A stretch of DNA of 64,000 nt from Phycisphaerae bacterium (GCA_028279405.1 JANQNU010000065.1:32877-96876), one strand, 5' to 3'. Shown: positions 1 to 11,000, counted from the first letter of the stretch. Made by a program: numbers and translations. The notes: generated by a model from the letters alone, not told the origin.

Positions 1-1702
1 CGTCGGGCAGAATCTGGATCACTTGCACCACGCCCTTCTTGCGCTTCTTGCTGAGCGTGTGTCCGCGAGAAACGAGCGCATCGCGCAATGCGGCAGGGGG
101 CTCGCGGTCGAAGTAGATCTCGTCCGGCAGCCATTGGTGATGCAGTCGTACGGCCGCCACGGCCTCGTCAAGCGGCATGTCGCGCTGCAGCACGTTGAGC
201 ATGACCTGCAGCGTCGCCGTGATGATTCGCGGTCCGCCGGAAGCGCCCAGTGCCATCATCGGCTTGCCGTTGCGCATCACGAGCGTCGGCGACATGCTCG
301 ACAGCGGCCGTTTGCCGGGTGCGACAGCGTTCCCTTCGCCTTGCATCAGACCGTAGAAGTTCGGCTTGCCGGGATTGGCGGCGAAGTCATCCATCTGGTT
401 GTTGAGGACGATCCCGAACGGTTCGGCGACGACCTGCGAGCCGAACTCGGTGTTGATCGTCTCCGTCATTGCGACAACATTGCCGAACCGATCCGCGACG
501 CAGAAGTGCGACGTTCCGTGATCTTCGGTTGGCGTGCCGTAGCCTTGCACGGCGCCGGCCCGATCGAGTTGGATGCGAGCGGCCAGTTGCCGGGCATAGC
601 CCCGGTCCAGCAGCCGGGCCATTGGCACCTGGGTGAATGCGGGGTCGCCCAGCCAGCGAGCGCGATCGGCGAAGGCGTGCTTGAGCACTTCGGTGAGCGC
701 GTGCGAGTAGACGGCGTCATCGTCCCAGCGAAACCCCTCCCGCGACTGGAGCGCACTCAGTGTGTTCAGTGCCTGTGCGATGCAGAGCCCGCCGGAGGAA
801 GGTGGCGGCATGGATGCGAGCGCGTAGTCGCCGAAGGATACGCGGACCGGCTCACGTTCGACGACCTTGTAGCGGCGCAGGTCGTCCAACTCCAGCATCC
901 CGCCGGCGGCGTTGGCCGCAGCGACCATTGCACGCGCCACCGGCCCATCACGGAACGCTTGTGCGCCGTCCGTCACGAACAGCCGAATCGCGTTCGCGAG
1001 TTGCGGCCGCGTAATCCGGTCGCTGTCGGATCGGCCGACGCCGGGCATCAGGAATGACCGGTAGACGAAGGGGAAACGGTCGCGAAACGCGGGCCATCGC
1101 TCGTAACGCTCGAGTATCTCCGCGGCCGTCTCGCGGAAGTGGGGATCGATAGTGAAGCCGGCTGCACACAGTTCGAGTGCCGGCTGCGCCACTTGTTTCC
1201 GCGTCATGGTGCCAAACCGCGACAGAATCTCGTCGAGTCCGATCGCCAGCGCCGGTGTCGCCACACCGGCGCCGCCGTAAACGGTCGGCGATGGTTGGCC
1301 GCGCTGCGTGTCCTCGTGGAGGGCCGCGAGCTTTGCGCGCGTCGCGCCGGCCGGCGCGGTTTCGCGGAAGTCGAGGACGATCACGCGTTCCTGCTCGGCT
1401 ACGAACGCGACGAGGAAGCCGCCGCCGCCGAGGCCGGTGCTGTATGGGCGCGTGACGCCCAACGCCAGGGACGTCGCGACCGCTGCATCAAAGGCGTTGC
1501 CGTTCGCCTTGAGTATCCGGGCGCCGGCTTCCGATGCCTGTGGCGAATCGCTCGCGACCATGCCGCTGCGACCACGGACCACGACCGTGCTCAGTTCACG
1601 GTCGGCTGCGCCGGCCGCGGCGATCAGTAGTATCACCGTCGTACTGACCGCAAGCGGCCGTCGAATTCGCGCTTTCAAGAGGCTCCGCCTTGTCGATTCC
1701 AT
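1..1702 (-). CDS. ggt: Gamma-glutamyltransferase (partial, 3' end beyond window)
   Basis: Periplasmic N-terminal-nucleophile hydrolase that cleaves or transfers the gamma-glutamyl group of glutathione and related peptides. Read on the minus strand from ATG at 1702, the frame stays open to the window edge (567 codons). A basic N-terminus is followed by a hydrophobic stretch ending in AAAGAADRE, which looks like a signal peptide. The large-subunit region carries the GLGGGGF motif. The autoprocessing site is visible as DHGTSHFCVAD, whose Thr would become the catalytic N-terminal residue of the small subunit. The small subunit has the typical PLSSMSPTLV and ALGASGGPRI motifs. The C-terminal residues are missing only because the window ends. 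Family assignment is secure; physiological substrate is not. Confidence 0.95.
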   Translation of the reverse strand, partial: MESTRRSLLKARIRRPLAVSTTVILLIAAAGAADRELSTVVVRGRSGMVASDSPQASEAGARILKANGNAFDAAVATSLALGVTRPYSTGLGGGGFLVAFVAEQERVIVLDFRETAPAGATRAKLAALHEDTQRGQPSPTVYGGAGVATPALAIGLDEILSRFGTMTRKQVAQPALELCAAGFTIDPHFRETAAEILERYERWPAFRDRFPFVYRSFLMPGVGRSDSDRITRPQLANAIRLFVTDGAQAFRDGPVARAMVAAANAAGGMLELDDLRRYKVVEREPVRVSFGDYALASMPPPSSGGLCIAQALNTLSALQSREGFRWDDDAVYSHALTEVLKHAFADRARWLGDPAFTQVPMARLLDRGYARQLAARIQLDRAGAVQGYGTPTEDHGTSHFCVADRFGNVVAMTETINTEFGSQVVAEPFGIVLNNQMDDFAANPGKPNFYGLMQGEGNAVAPGKRPLSSMSPTLVMRNGKPMMALGASGGPRIITATLQVMLNVLQRDMPLDEAVAAVRLHHQWLPDEIYFDREPPAALRDALVSRGHTLSKKRKKGVVQVIQILPD

Positions 1703-1920
1703 GGATTTTCTTATCCTGTTGTCCAGAGCGGGTTCGACGCGAGTCGCCATGGCGCGTAAACGCTCCCGAGACGTCGGTCTCGCGAAGATCTCGTTCTATC
1801 GTACCGCCAAGCGGGTACAGGTGTCAGCCGGCGCCGGCGTATTGCGGGCGCGGCGACCTGGAACGCTGATGGTACGATCGATGCGCGACCGACGGACACT
1901 CACACGGCAGGTAACTGATC

Positions 1921-2274
1921 ATGGATGATTTGCTGAAACAGGCGCGCGCCTTAGGCGAGGCGATCGCTGGGCATCCCGTGGCGGATGCGATGAACGCCGC
2001 TCGACAGCAGGTTCTGGGTGACAAGGGGGCCCAGGATTTGATTACCGAGCATACGCGTCTAGTGGAGACCATTGCTCAGAAGCGTCGCGAGCAGAAGCCG
2101 ATCGAGCCGAGCGAAAAGCAGCGCCTGGCCGAGGTCGAGGCGAGCATGGCGGGTAATGCCGCGTTCAAAACGCTCATGCGTGCGCAAACCGACTACATCG
2201 ATCTGATGAACCGAATCCACAAAGCGATCGAGGAACCGTTGCTACCCGCGGACGGTGGCGAGGGTGGATCGTGA
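1921..2274 (+). CDS. YlbF/YmcA family protein
   Basis: A 117-residue, all-helical, highly charged protein beginning at ATG 1921. The pattern of two long amphipathic helices separated by an EPSEKQ turn, with AFKTLMRAQTDYIDLMNRIH near the C-terminus, matches the YlbF/YmcA (Com_YlbF) family. In Bacillus these proteins form a complex that modulates RNase Y-dependent mRNA processing. In planctomycetes the role is unknown. Its stop overlaps the GTG start of the following glycosyltransferase by 4 bp, so the two are probably translationally coupled. No signal peptide or membrane segment is present. Confidence 0.75.
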   Translation: MDDLLKQARALGEAIAGHPVADAMNAARQQVLGDKGAQDLITEHTRLVETIAQKRREQKPIEPSEKQRLAEVEASMAGNAAFKTLMRAQTDYIDLMNRIHKAIEEPLLPADGGEGGS

Positions 2275-4229
2275 GTGACCCGACGCCGACCCTCCCGGCG
2301 AGCGCGCGGGTGGGGCTTGCAACGCTGACCCCGGTGGGCGTTGCCTGGCTGGTCGGCCTGCTCGGCTGGTCACTGTTGGTTGGGTTCTACGATCTTGACG
2401 GAGGGGCGGGCTTCGAGCCGACCGACTGCTGGGTGGCGCAGACGGCGCGCGAGATGTACGAAGCCAACGAGTGGATCGTTCCGGTTTTCTCGTCGGAAGT
2501 GCGGATGCAGAAGTCACCGGGCCCGTACTGGGCGGTGATGGTGGCCGCCTGGCTCCGCGGCGGTGCCGTCGACGAGGTTTCGGCGCGCATTCCGAGCGTT
2601 CTGGCCGGCGTCCTGATCGTCCTGACCGTCTTTTGGCTGACACTGCACATCGCCGGCCAGCGCGCCGCGATCTACGCTGGCTTTGCCTGCGCGGCCAGTA
2701 CGCTGTTTCTCTATTGGACACATCGGGCCGCAAGCGATCTGGGCCTCGCCGCGTTCACGACGCTTTCGCTGGCGGCGTTGTGGGTCGCAACAGAATCGCC
2801 CGAGCGCGGCTGGAAGCGTAACGGGCTGTTCCTGCTCGGCTATTTCGCCGCCGGGCTGGGAATGCTCTACAAGATGCCGATGCCCCTTGCGGTGGTCGGC
2901 CTGCCGGCGTTCGTCTACGTGCTGGTGCGCAACCGCTGGCGCGTGTTCCTGCACTGGATTCATCTGCTGGGAATTGTCGCGTTCCTGCTCCCGTGGCTGC
3001 CATGGGTCGTGGCCGTTTCGTTGCGCGTGGACAACGCGCTCGACAAGTGGCGGGTCGAGTACTTCGATCGATTCACCGGCGATCTGCCGAACGTCGAAGG
3101 GCAGAGCGATTGGCAATTCCTGTTTTTCTATTTGATTCCGACGGTGGTGTACGCAATCCCGTTCATGCTTTCGTTGCCGGCCGCGATCGGGCGCAGCTTT
3201 CGCAGCATGCCCGGCGTACGACGTGACGGGCAGTGGTTCCTGCTGATCTGGTTCATCGGACTGTTCGTGTTCTTCACGGCGTCGGCCGGCAAGGAGACAC
3301 GCTATTTCCTGCCAGCGTTGCCGCCGTTGTTCGTGCTGCTGGGCATGGAGTTGTCGCGCTTCTTCGACCCGCAACGCGCACCGCCGCTCAACATGCGCCG
3401 GATCGGCGCCATTGCGACCTGGGTGCTCGTGCCGACGTCGCTCGCTGTCGGCGCATACCTGCTCTACGACAAGTGGTATGACGTGGTCGGCAAGCTGCAA
3501 CCCCGTCCGAACGATCCGCTTGAGATGCTGCAGGCTGCGGATGTGATGGTGCCGTACGGGATCGCGGCCGGGATTCTGGCAGTCGGGTGTGCGGTCGCGG
3601 CGCTGTTCTTTCTGCAGCGCCGTGGAAACGCATCGTTTGCGACGCTGGTAGGAACGATGTTCGCCGCCTGGTTCTGGGCCTGGCCGACGTTGTTTCCGAT
3701 CTTCGTGTCGCAATGTGAGTTCAAGGATTTCTCCCAACAACTCATCGAGCGCGTACCGCGCGCCGACCAGCGGATCATGCGGCAGATTGCGCAGCAGGAT
3801 CCGCGAATCATGTGGTACAGCGACTACCGCTTCCCGCGGATCCTCGATCAGCTTCAACTGCTCGAGGAGCAGGACGGCGTACGCGACCTGACCTACGAGC
3901 GGCGCCGCATCGGAGAGGCGATCATCGAGGCACTGCGTGGCGAAGAGCGTGCGCTGATGGTGGTCTCGCTGCTCGACTTCATCGAGTTCGACACGGTTGC
4001 CCCCGTCGCGGCCGCACAGCAAGGCGAGTCGATGCCGGAGTATTACGTGTGGTTGCGTTCGAGCGTCGGCCGACCCGATCGACATTACCTGCTGATCAGC
4101 AACCAACGGCCGGAATGGGAGCCGGTCACGGTCGAGATCCCGGACAAATGGCGCCGCCGAGCGCTCGATATGGCCACTCGGCTTGGCCTGATCGAACCGC
4201 CGACCAGTACCAACACCGGCGACGCCTAG
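2271..4229 (+). CDS. GT39-like integral-membrane glycosyltransferase (ArnT/PMT type)
   Basis: A 652-residue polytopic membrane protein starting at GTG 2271 inside the stop of the YlbF-like gene. The first membrane helix (GVAWLVGLLGWSLLVGFY) is followed by an exoplasmic loop with FEPTDCWVAQTAREMY, and then MQKSPGPYW, the layout of lipid-linked-sugar transferases of the ArnT/PMT (PF13231, PF02366) group. The acidic residue in the first loop is the expected catalytic position. About ten further hydrophobic segments follow up to residue 480, and then a soluble C-terminal domain. It probably moves a sugar from a polyprenyl-phosphate carrier to a lipid or protein at the periplasmic face. Acceptor and sugar cannot be read from sequence. 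Confidence 0.85.
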   Translation: MSDPTPTLPASARVGLATLTPVGVAWLVGLLGWSLLVGFYDLDGGAGFEPTDCWVAQTAREMYEANEWIVPVFSSEVRMQKSPGPYWAVMVAAWLRGGAVDEVSARIPSVLAGVLIVLTVFWLTLHIAGQRAAIYAGFACAASTLFLYWTHRAASDLGLAAFTTLSLAALWVATESPERGWKRNGLFLLGYFAAGLGMLYKMPMPLAVVGLPAFVYVLVRNRWRVFLHWIHLLGIVAFLLPWLPWVVAVSLRVDNALDKWRVEYFDRFTGDLPNVEGQSDWQFLFFYLIPTVVYAIPFMLSLPAAIGRSFRSMPGVRRDGQWFLLIWFIGLFVFFTASAGKETRYFLPALPPLFVLLGMELSRFFDPQRAPPLNMRRIGAIATWVLVPTSLAVGAYLLYDKWYDVVGKLQPRPNDPLEMLQAADVMVPYGIAAGILAVGCAVAALFFLQRRGNASFATLVGTMFAAWFWAWPTLFPIFVSQCEFKDFSQQLIERVPRADQRIMRQIAQQDPRIMWYSDYRFPRILDQLQLLEEQDGVRDLTYERRRIGEAIIEALRGEERALMVVSLLDFIEFDTVAPVAAAQQGESMPEYYVWLRSSVGRPDRHYLLISNQRPEWEPVTVEIPDKWRRRALDMATRLGLIEPPTSTNTGDA

Positions 4230-4246
4230 ACGCTCCGTCAACGCGC

Positions 4247-4693
4247 CTAGATGATCATCTCGCCGCACTCGGGGCAACGCTCGCCGGTCCGTCCGCGCAG
4301 GTCGTAGCCGCATGAGTCGCACACCGGATGGCGTCGATCCGGGAAACGGATAAACCGCCAGATGATTCGGGCCGCGACCATCACCACCGGAACCAGCCAA
4401 ACAGGCCAAAGCAGAATGGTGAAGGTCGACCCGAAACCCCAGCTATGGGCAAACCGGCAGAGGGCGTCAAAGTCGGCTGAGGAAGGAGCAAACAAGCGCG
4501 CACCGAGCGTGAGATCCTTATCCAGCATAAGCCACATGCCCGGTTGGTCAGGGCGGAAGAAAACCAGCCGCCCATCGAAAACCAGAACGGTTGGTACGTT
4601 GCCCCTCTCGATCCAAACGAAATGCACGAAGTACGAAGCGATCGCCACAGCCGAAAGCAGGACGAACAGGGTCCAGAACAGGAGCTTGCGCAT
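4247..4693 (-). CDS. Small membrane protein with C-terminal zinc ribbon
   Basis: A 148-residue protein. I place the start at the ATG at 4693 (MRKLLFWTLF) rather than ten codons upstream, because this gives a clean N-terminal membrane helix. A second hydrophobic segment (TILLWPVWLVPVVMVAARII) lies near residue 100. The C-terminus is a four-cysteine zinc ribbon, CDSCGYDLRG followed by CPECG. Membrane helices plus a CxxCGYDLRG tail are widespread in planctomycetes, but I know of no experimental function. It lies convergent with the glycosyltransferase gene, 17 bp from its stop. Confidence 0.75.
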   Translation of the reverse strand: MRKLLFWTLFVLLSAVAIASYFVHFVWIERGNVPTVLVFDGRLVFFRPDQPGMWLMLDKDLTLGARLFAPSSADFDALCRFAHSWGFGSTFTILLWPVWLVPVVMVAARIIWRFIRFPDRRHPVCDSCGYDLRGRTGERCPECGEMII

Positions 4694-4745
4694 TAGTCGC
4701 GCTCCAGGCGGCAAGCGCTCCATCCTCGATCAAAGCTGGTCCGTC

Positions 4746-5450
4746 TCATCGTAGCGGTCCTATTCGTGGGGGTCGCAGCCGGGGCATCCGATCGGGCTTC
4801 CGCTTTCGTTTCGGATTCGGGGAGGACTCCGGCGCCGGCAACACCTCCTGCGAGATGAGTTGTTCGACCATCAGCTCGGCCTCGCAACGGGTTTCCTCCT
4901 CAGGATCGTCCAGGAACGCTAACACGCGGCGTGCGGCGGTCTCGCGGACGTGTAAGTCCGTAGTGGTCGTCGCAATATCGCGGTATCCGTGCGGCAGGAA
5001 TCTCCGGCCGATGCCGGACGTCACTTGGACCAGCCGATCGATCATCGCGATCCCGTCGGCGTTGGCGATGTACCCGCCGACGTGCTCAGTGATGATAAAG
5101 CAGTGCATCCAGTCTGTGATCGCCGGGTAGTGCCGCTCCAGCGTCGCCCACACGCGCTGCCGCTGCACGGAGTCGAGCGTGCACCATACCCATGCGTTCC
5201 CGAACGAACTGACCAGGTGCCAGGCGCGCGAACTTGTGCGGAGCCAACCGGCGTCATATCCCGCCAGCCACGCCTCGATTACCGCATCCGGGAAATGGCC
5301 GTCCTCATCGACGAAATCCTCGATTGCATCGCCGACGGCGTTGACCGCCTTGTCAGTGTCCTTCTCGATCGCGGCCGGCAGGGCAGCGACCCATTCGGAC
5401 ACCGTCCATCGCCGCACGCCGAACGCGTCGTAGCGCTCCTTCGCAGCCAT
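4746..5450 (-). CDS. Hypothetical protein, unrecognised
   Basis: A 234-residue soluble protein that I do not recognise. The start is set at ATG 5450 because GGAGGGG lies five to six bases upstream; the TTG at 5465 falls inside that ribosome binding site. The protein is rich in Trp, Asp and Glu, is predicted to be helical, and contains SVQRQRVWATLERHYPAITD and a later HVRETAARRVLAFLDD segment that could be HEAT-like. The C-terminus is a low-complexity basic and proline-rich tail (PNPKRKRKPDRMPRLRPPR). No signal peptide is seen. It lies just downstream of the large VCBS gene on the same strand (29 bp gap), so it could be co-transcribed with it. Confidence 0.6.
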   Translation of the reverse strand: MAAKERYDAFGVRRWTVSEWVAALPAAIEKDTDKAVNAVGDAIEDFVDEDGHFPDAVIEAWLAGYDAGWLRTSSRAWHLVSSFGNAWVWCTLDSVQRQRVWATLERHYPAITDWMHCFIITEHVGGYIANADGIAMIDRLVQVTSGIGRRFLPHGYRDIATTTTDLHVRETAARRVLAFLDDPEEETRCEAELMVEQLISQEVLPAPESSPNPKRKRKPDRMPRLRPPRIGPLR

Positions 5451-5479
5451 CTTGTCCCCCTCCAAACTGTCATGTGATA

Positions 5480-7819
5480 CTACTGCCCCGGATAGACGAT
5501 CAGCCGATCGTGGACGATCAGGACGACGTCGTCAATTCCGTCGTGCGTCACGTCCCCGATCAGCACCTCGCGCGGTTCGCCGCTGGAGTCGGGCCGATCG
5601 GAGAAGCGTTTCCCTTGAAAGACCTGGAATCGTAGCGCCTTCGCGAACGCTCCGGACGGCATCGTGGTCAGCAGCTCGATCGCGGCCAGGCGCATGTCGA
5701 TGGCGGCAACGTCGCGGATACCATCATGATTGACGTCCCCGATGACCACGTCGCCCAGCCACGCGTCGCGGGTCTTTGATGCATATTCGTGCACCGATAC
5801 GAAGCGCGGCGCCGGCCGGTCGGGCGCAAGCAGCAACAGTCCCGACGAATCGATCAGCAGGATCGCTTGCCGTCCGTCGGCGGTCGTGAGCGTGCGCATC
5901 TCATTGAGGTCCATATTGATCGTGGGAATCGCTGCCGTCTGTCGAAAAGTACCTTCCTTCGGTTGCAGCGCGAGCACGGTCGCGTCCTGTCGGTTGTACA
6001 GCAACACCGTCGGTTGCCCGTTCGCAGACCTGTAGGCCGCGAGCCCGGTGAGTTCGACGTTGGGCGAGTCCGGATTGAATTGGTCGACCACGACCCACTT
6101 GCCGTCTTCGACGCGGAGGGCACGCGCGAACGTCTTCTGCGCCAGCAGCATTTCGCGCTTGCCGTCGCCATCGATGTCGAACACGCCGCTTCCCGGCCGG
6201 CGCCCGTCCCGCAGCAAGCCGGCGCGTGCCTCGGCGCCCGTGAGCCGCGTGAAGTCGGAATCCGTGTTGACCAGAACGATCGGGTCGCTGAACCGCTGGA
6301 ACAAAACGAGATCGTGCCGGCCGTCCTGGTTGACATCCGTCACGCGCAACCCGTCAGCGTCGTCATCCAATGCGTCGAGATCGAACGCGCGGCCATCGGG
6401 TTCTCCATGCCGTCGCATCCGCAGCCGCGCCTTGCGATCCTCCGTGCCGATGTATGCCATGGAAGTCGCGTTCGCCTCAGCCGGACTCAACTTCCCGACG
6501 GCGATTGCCAGCGGCTTGCCCGTTGTCGGCAACGGTGCCGGATAACTCAGCCGATCGTTCTCGAATCGCGACAAGCCGATACTCTTCTCTTCCGCGCTCG
6601 TGCTGAGCAGCTCGTTGCGTCCGTCGCCGTCGATATCGGCGATCGTGAGATCCGTCGTCTTCTGCATGCCCGGGAACGTCTGGCCGGCGCGCAAGCCGGT
6701 CTTTCGCTGAACGAACAGAATCAGTCGCGCAGCGTCGGGATCCGCGACCACCACGTCGTCGAGTCCGTCGTGCGTCAGGTCACCCACGGCGACCGGGAAT
6801 CGCTTGCTGCGGATCTGCGACGGAAACGCGTAATAATGCTGCGGCCATTCCGCAGCCGCCGCAGAGGCTGGCGCATCCTGCCAGCGGGACTGAGTGAGCC
6901 GTCCGGTGACGGCCTGGATCGTGAACAGGTCGTCTGCTTGTGCGTTCTTTGCGAACGTCATACTCCGCAGTTTGGGGATGCGAACGCGCTGCGTTGCGGA
7001 CAGCGTCCCGTCGGTCGACTGCAACATGACATAGGCGCCATAGCGGTCGTCGTCGACGGCGATCACCAGGTCCAGACGCTGATCGTTGTTGATGTCGGCG
7101 GGCAGCATCATGATCGCGGCGGGAATCTTGTGCGCGAGACGTTGAGGTTGCTCGAGGCCGCCAGCGGGGCGCTGGTGAAACAGAAGAAGCGCGTCGGCGC
7201 CAAGCAGCGCGACGTCGGTGCGACCGTCGGTGTTGAAGTCGCCGATACAGAGCGTGCCACTGCGCGCATCGCCTTCGCTCGCTCGAATCGTCATCGGTGC
7301 GCCGAACCCGCCCTCAGGTTTTCCGGGCAGGACCACCAGCTCGCGTGGTTCGCCGAAGAACACGATATCTGGCCGGTCATCGCCGGTGAGTTCCGCGACC
7401 TGCAAGTCGGCGATTCGATAGGAGACCGGGACGTGCTCATTGTACAGGTCCCCACGATCCGGAATCTCGTTCCGCTCCAGCGCCGCGCCATTGGTCGGCG
7501 TCTCGCCGGTGCGCGGTTTGCGGAAGATCTCGATTCGATTCTCGTACGAGTTCCAGAGCAGGATGTCGGTTCGGCCGTCGGCGTCGACATCCGCGAGCCG
7601 CAGGTTGTCGATTCCCGGCTTGATCTTGTAGATCTGCATTGGCGCGAAGCCGAAATGCCGTGACAGCGTTGCCTGTTGCGACGCGCTCAGTTCCTCCGCG
7701 ACACCCGGCGCCGCTAGTGCCAATAGCAGCGCCGCGGCGCGGATTGCAGCCCGGCGCACCCATCGGGAGTGTCTCGTTGAACTCCGAACAACTGTCAGTT
7801 TGAACATCGTTCTCGCCAT
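5480..7819 (-). CDS. Secreted FG-GAP/VCBS repeat protein
   Basis: A 779-residue exported protein. The open frame extends upstream to 8497, but that extension is Arg/Ser/Thr-rich out-of-frame sequence of the neighbouring gene. I set the start at ATG 7819, which has GGGG about five bases upstream and leads into a signal peptide (AAALLLALAAPGVAEE). The mature part is a chain of FG-GAP/VCBS repeats with calcium-binding loops such as DVDADGRTDILLW, DFNTDGRTDVALL, DIDGDGRNELL, DVNQDGRHDLVLF and DVNHDGIRDVAAI, the arrangement of a multi-bladed beta-propeller. The partner or ligand is unknown. Lies 206 bp downstream of a second FG-GAP giant on the same strand. Confidence 0.85.
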   Translation of the reverse strand: MARTMFKLTVVRSSTRHSRWVRRAAIRAAALLLALAAPGVAEELSASQQATLSRHFGFAPMQIYKIKPGIDNLRLADVDADGRTDILLWNSYENRIEIFRKPRTGETPTNGAALERNEIPDRGDLYNEHVPVSYRIADLQVAELTGDDRPDIVFFGEPRELVVLPGKPEGGFGAPMTIRASEGDARSGTLCIGDFNTDGRTDVALLGADALLLFHQRPAGGLEQPQRLAHKIPAAIMMLPADINNDQRLDLVIAVDDDRYGAYVMLQSTDGTLSATQRVRIPKLRSMTFAKNAQADDLFTIQAVTGRLTQSRWQDAPASAAAAEWPQHYYAFPSQIRSKRFPVAVGDLTHDGLDDVVVADPDAARLILFVQRKTGLRAGQTFPGMQKTTDLTIADIDGDGRNELLSTSAEEKSIGLSRFENDRLSYPAPLPTTGKPLAIAVGKLSPAEANATSMAYIGTEDRKARLRMRRHGEPDGRAFDLDALDDDADGLRVTDVNQDGRHDLVLFQRFSDPIVLVNTDSDFTRLTGAEARAGLLRDGRRPGSGVFDIDGDGKREMLLAQKTFARALRVEDGKWVVVDQFNPDSPNVELTGLAAYRSANGQPTVLLYNRQDATVLALQPKEGTFRQTAAIPTINMDLNEMRTLTTADGRQAILLIDSSGLLLLAPDRPAPRFVSVHEYASKTRDAWLGDVVIGDVNHDGIRDVAAIDMRLAAIELLTTMPSGAFAKALRFQVFQGKRFSDRPDSSGEPREVLIGDVTHDGIDDVVLIVHDRLIVYPGQ

Positions 7820-8024
7820 TTTTTCCCCAGGTCGTCGCGTCTGCGCGCCCGAAACGGACTCTTCGAATAGCGCGCCGTCGGCGCGAATCGGCACCAATCG
7901 TAGCCGAGCACTGCAGGAGGAGCCAATCGGCACCGATCGCATGGCCCAGTCACCATCAGCGAGCGCGGGTGCCGGCGCGCTGTCCAGTCCGGGTCGGTCG
8001 TCGATCCCTCGGCCGCGTGCTGAG

Positions 8025-11000
8025 TTACCGCTGATGCCAGCGGGTATTGTAGCGTAGCTGCCAGTCGTTCCCGGTAGCCGTGGCGTCCGATTGCACCGGC
8101 AACGGCGCGACCTGGTCACCATCGCGCACGTGGTGGTGCGCATGCTTGGTCCATCCGAACGTGTACAGAAAGAACGATCGGCGGTGTCCGTCAGCGGTCG
8201 GCGGTAGATCGGCCGTGAAACGCAGCGTGAGCCCGTCGCCGCCGCGCATGACGAGCAGCCGTTCGTCACGGTTGCGGACGAGTTCATCCACGTTGCCGTA
8301 GCGCGTGTACCAGCCGCCGACCTGTCGCTGAAATCGTTCGTTCGAGCCCGTCGAATAGAACATCGGCGTGCCTTCATGAGTGGACGAGTAGCCCCGGTGC
8401 TCCAGTTTCGCGTTCTCGAGCTTTGCGGCGCGGATTCGCGTACTCGGCGGGACGCGTTCAGCCAGCGCGATGCGGTCCCAATGAACCTCGTTGGCACAGG
8501 TCAGACGCAGTTTCGTGGCGCCGACGGCCAGCTTGCCCGCGAGGTCGACGATGACTGTCTTGTCACGTCCGGCTGGCAGGCCGATCGACGCGTCGACGGG
8601 CCGCCAACGGTCATACGCGTCGAGCGATTCCAGACGTATCGGAGTGCTCCGCGCGAGGGCGCCCGGCGTGTTTCGGTCGCGGCGTTGTCGAAACGACGCG
8701 GTATCGTCTGCGGTCGGCGGGAAGTAGGAACCGGTCAACGCGAGCACCAGCGAGCGTGAACGATCGATTACGCCAAAATCCAACTCGATCGCTAGCGGTT
8801 GTGTAACGCCGGATGCCGGAAGTGGCAGCGCCGCGCCGGGCGGTGCGTAGACCTTGTCCATCTCGCGCAGCGCAGCGGTGCGGTCGCGACCATCGCTGCT
8901 GCGCGATGCCTGCAACCGAGTCGGCTGCCCGATCGTCTCCAGCTTGGAGCGCGGGTAGGGGGGCGGTTGCAGCTGATCGTTGGTGTGGACCTCGACGTTT
9001 GCCGGGTGATCGACGACCAGCAACCGAGCCTGATCGAGGTAACTTACGCCGGCGAACTCAGCCGAGATCAGCAGTTCGAATCCGCCTTCCCGGGTTTGCA
9101 AGTCGCCCAGGGCTACGAGTTCCTCCGAATCTGGCGTGCGAGGCGCGCCGGCAGCGTCCAACTCGCCAAGTCGCGCACCGACCAGGATGTCCGTTGCGAA
9201 ACTCTCCGTCGAACGCGCGTGCGCATCAAACACGTAGAGCCCGGTCGGTCGCGGATGAAGCCTCGCCAGGAACGCGGTCATGATGACTGATCCTGACCAG
9301 TCCGTCTGGTTGTCGAGCCGTCCATCCGGCCAGATCACCGCCAGGTCGAGCAGCCGGTGGGAGGCGGCACCGAGCTTGACTCGCGGTCCATTGACAAAGC
9401 GGCTCACGCGGTGATCGCCCCGCGTTCCGGTCACGATTGCGCCGATTGCGTTGCGATTCCAGCTTGGCCCAGGTAACGCCGGAAAGGCCACGCGATTGGT
9501 TGAGGCGGGCCAGAGCAGATGAGTACCACCCGTAGCATCGAGCACCAGGAGGTTGTCCATCGGCGATAGTGCGACGTCGCACAATACGGCTGCGCGCGGC
9601 GGTCGCTGGAAGGTGGCCACCTCGCGCGTCCCGTTCACGTCCAAATCGACGTGCCAACGCACCGGCCCGGAGCTTCGCCAGGCGCATAGCCGAAATGGGC
9701 CGCCTTTGGTAAACCAACCAACGAGGTCCAGCCAGCCATCGCCATCGAGATCCAGCGGCGTCACGAGCGCAGGCACAATCCCGCGACAGGTGATCTGAGC
9801 GCGAACCCCGCCGTGCGGATCGATGTGCACGATCCCATCCTCGGTGACCAGCACGACGTCTGCACGACCGTCATTCGTGAAGTCATTCGCCAGGATGCGT
9901 CTTGCGGCGGGCCACGCTCCGGCGGGCACAGTCGGTGCGGAGTACTGACCATTCCCGTTGCGCTCGAGTACCCGCGTGCCGGCATCCGTTGCAACGATGA
10001 TGTCGCGCGTGCCGTTCCCGTCGAGGTCGATCACCACAACATCATTCGCGGCGCCGTCAATCGCCAGGTCATACGACGCAGTTACGTCCGCGAAGCTGCC
10101 ATCTGCGTTGTTCTGCCAGATCGCAATCCCGTCCGCGTTCGCCAATACCAGGTCGACGTCACCATCATGATCGACGTCGGCGAGCGTCCCGCGCCCGGTC
10201 GCCGGCCCGAATCCGGCCCGCTCCGAAGCGTCAACGAACCTACCGTCGGCGGTCCGTATGAGGAGGGCGGTGCCCCGTTCACACAGCACGATGCAGTCCC
10301 CATCGGTGATCGCCGCCGCACGCAGTGCCTTGATCTCATCCTCGGTACTCTGCTGAGTCTGAGGATTCGGCGCGATCGGCGCGGCATCGGCGCTGACAGG
10401 TGTCGGCATGATGTCGGCGACGAGCAGCTGTTGTACGGGACCGAGGCGTTCGTCGAGTTGGTGCAGCACCGTGAACGGAGGCGCCTTCGAAGCAAGTTTC
10501 AGGCGCAGGATCTGCCCATGACCGTCCGCGACAAGGCACTGAGACGTGCCACGCCGGTCAACGTCGGCCGCGGCGGCACGCATTCCGTGCACCGCATCCA
10601 GTCGATTGATCGCGGTCGAGTCCCGCAATAGGACCGGCGATCGTGCATTTGGCGCCTGGATCTCGTCCTCTGCTCGGGCAGGCGCCGAGAATCGGCATTG
10701 CTCCCAATTCGCATCGTCTACCGGCGTTTCGACGACAGTCCGCACGCGATTCAACGCCTGCTGGTACCGCGCCACATCAGAATCCGGGGCCCCAACTGTT
10801 ACCAATCGCTCCAACGCCGCCCGGTGTAATCCGTTCCGGCGCCAGGCTTCGCGGAACTGGAGCTGTGCGTCGCGCGCCCGCCAGGCCGCTTGATACGCCA
10901 GCCCCAACTGGTAGCGCAAGGTTGGTTCATACGGCGCCAAACGGACCGCATCCTCGAAAGCCGCCAACGCCTCTGCTGCGTTGCCGACGCGCTTGTGCTC

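Noticed and set aside
2514..4409. 631-residue minus-strand open frame
   Set aside because: Antisense to the GT39 glycosyltransferase; composition rich in Arg, His and Gln with no membrane helices or motifs.
7820..8497. N-terminal extension of the FG-GAP protein that ends at 5480
   Set aside because: The extra 226 residues are Arg/Ser/Thr-rich and overlap the 3' end of the neighbouring FG-GAP gene in another frame; ATG 7819 has a ribosome binding site and a signal peptide.
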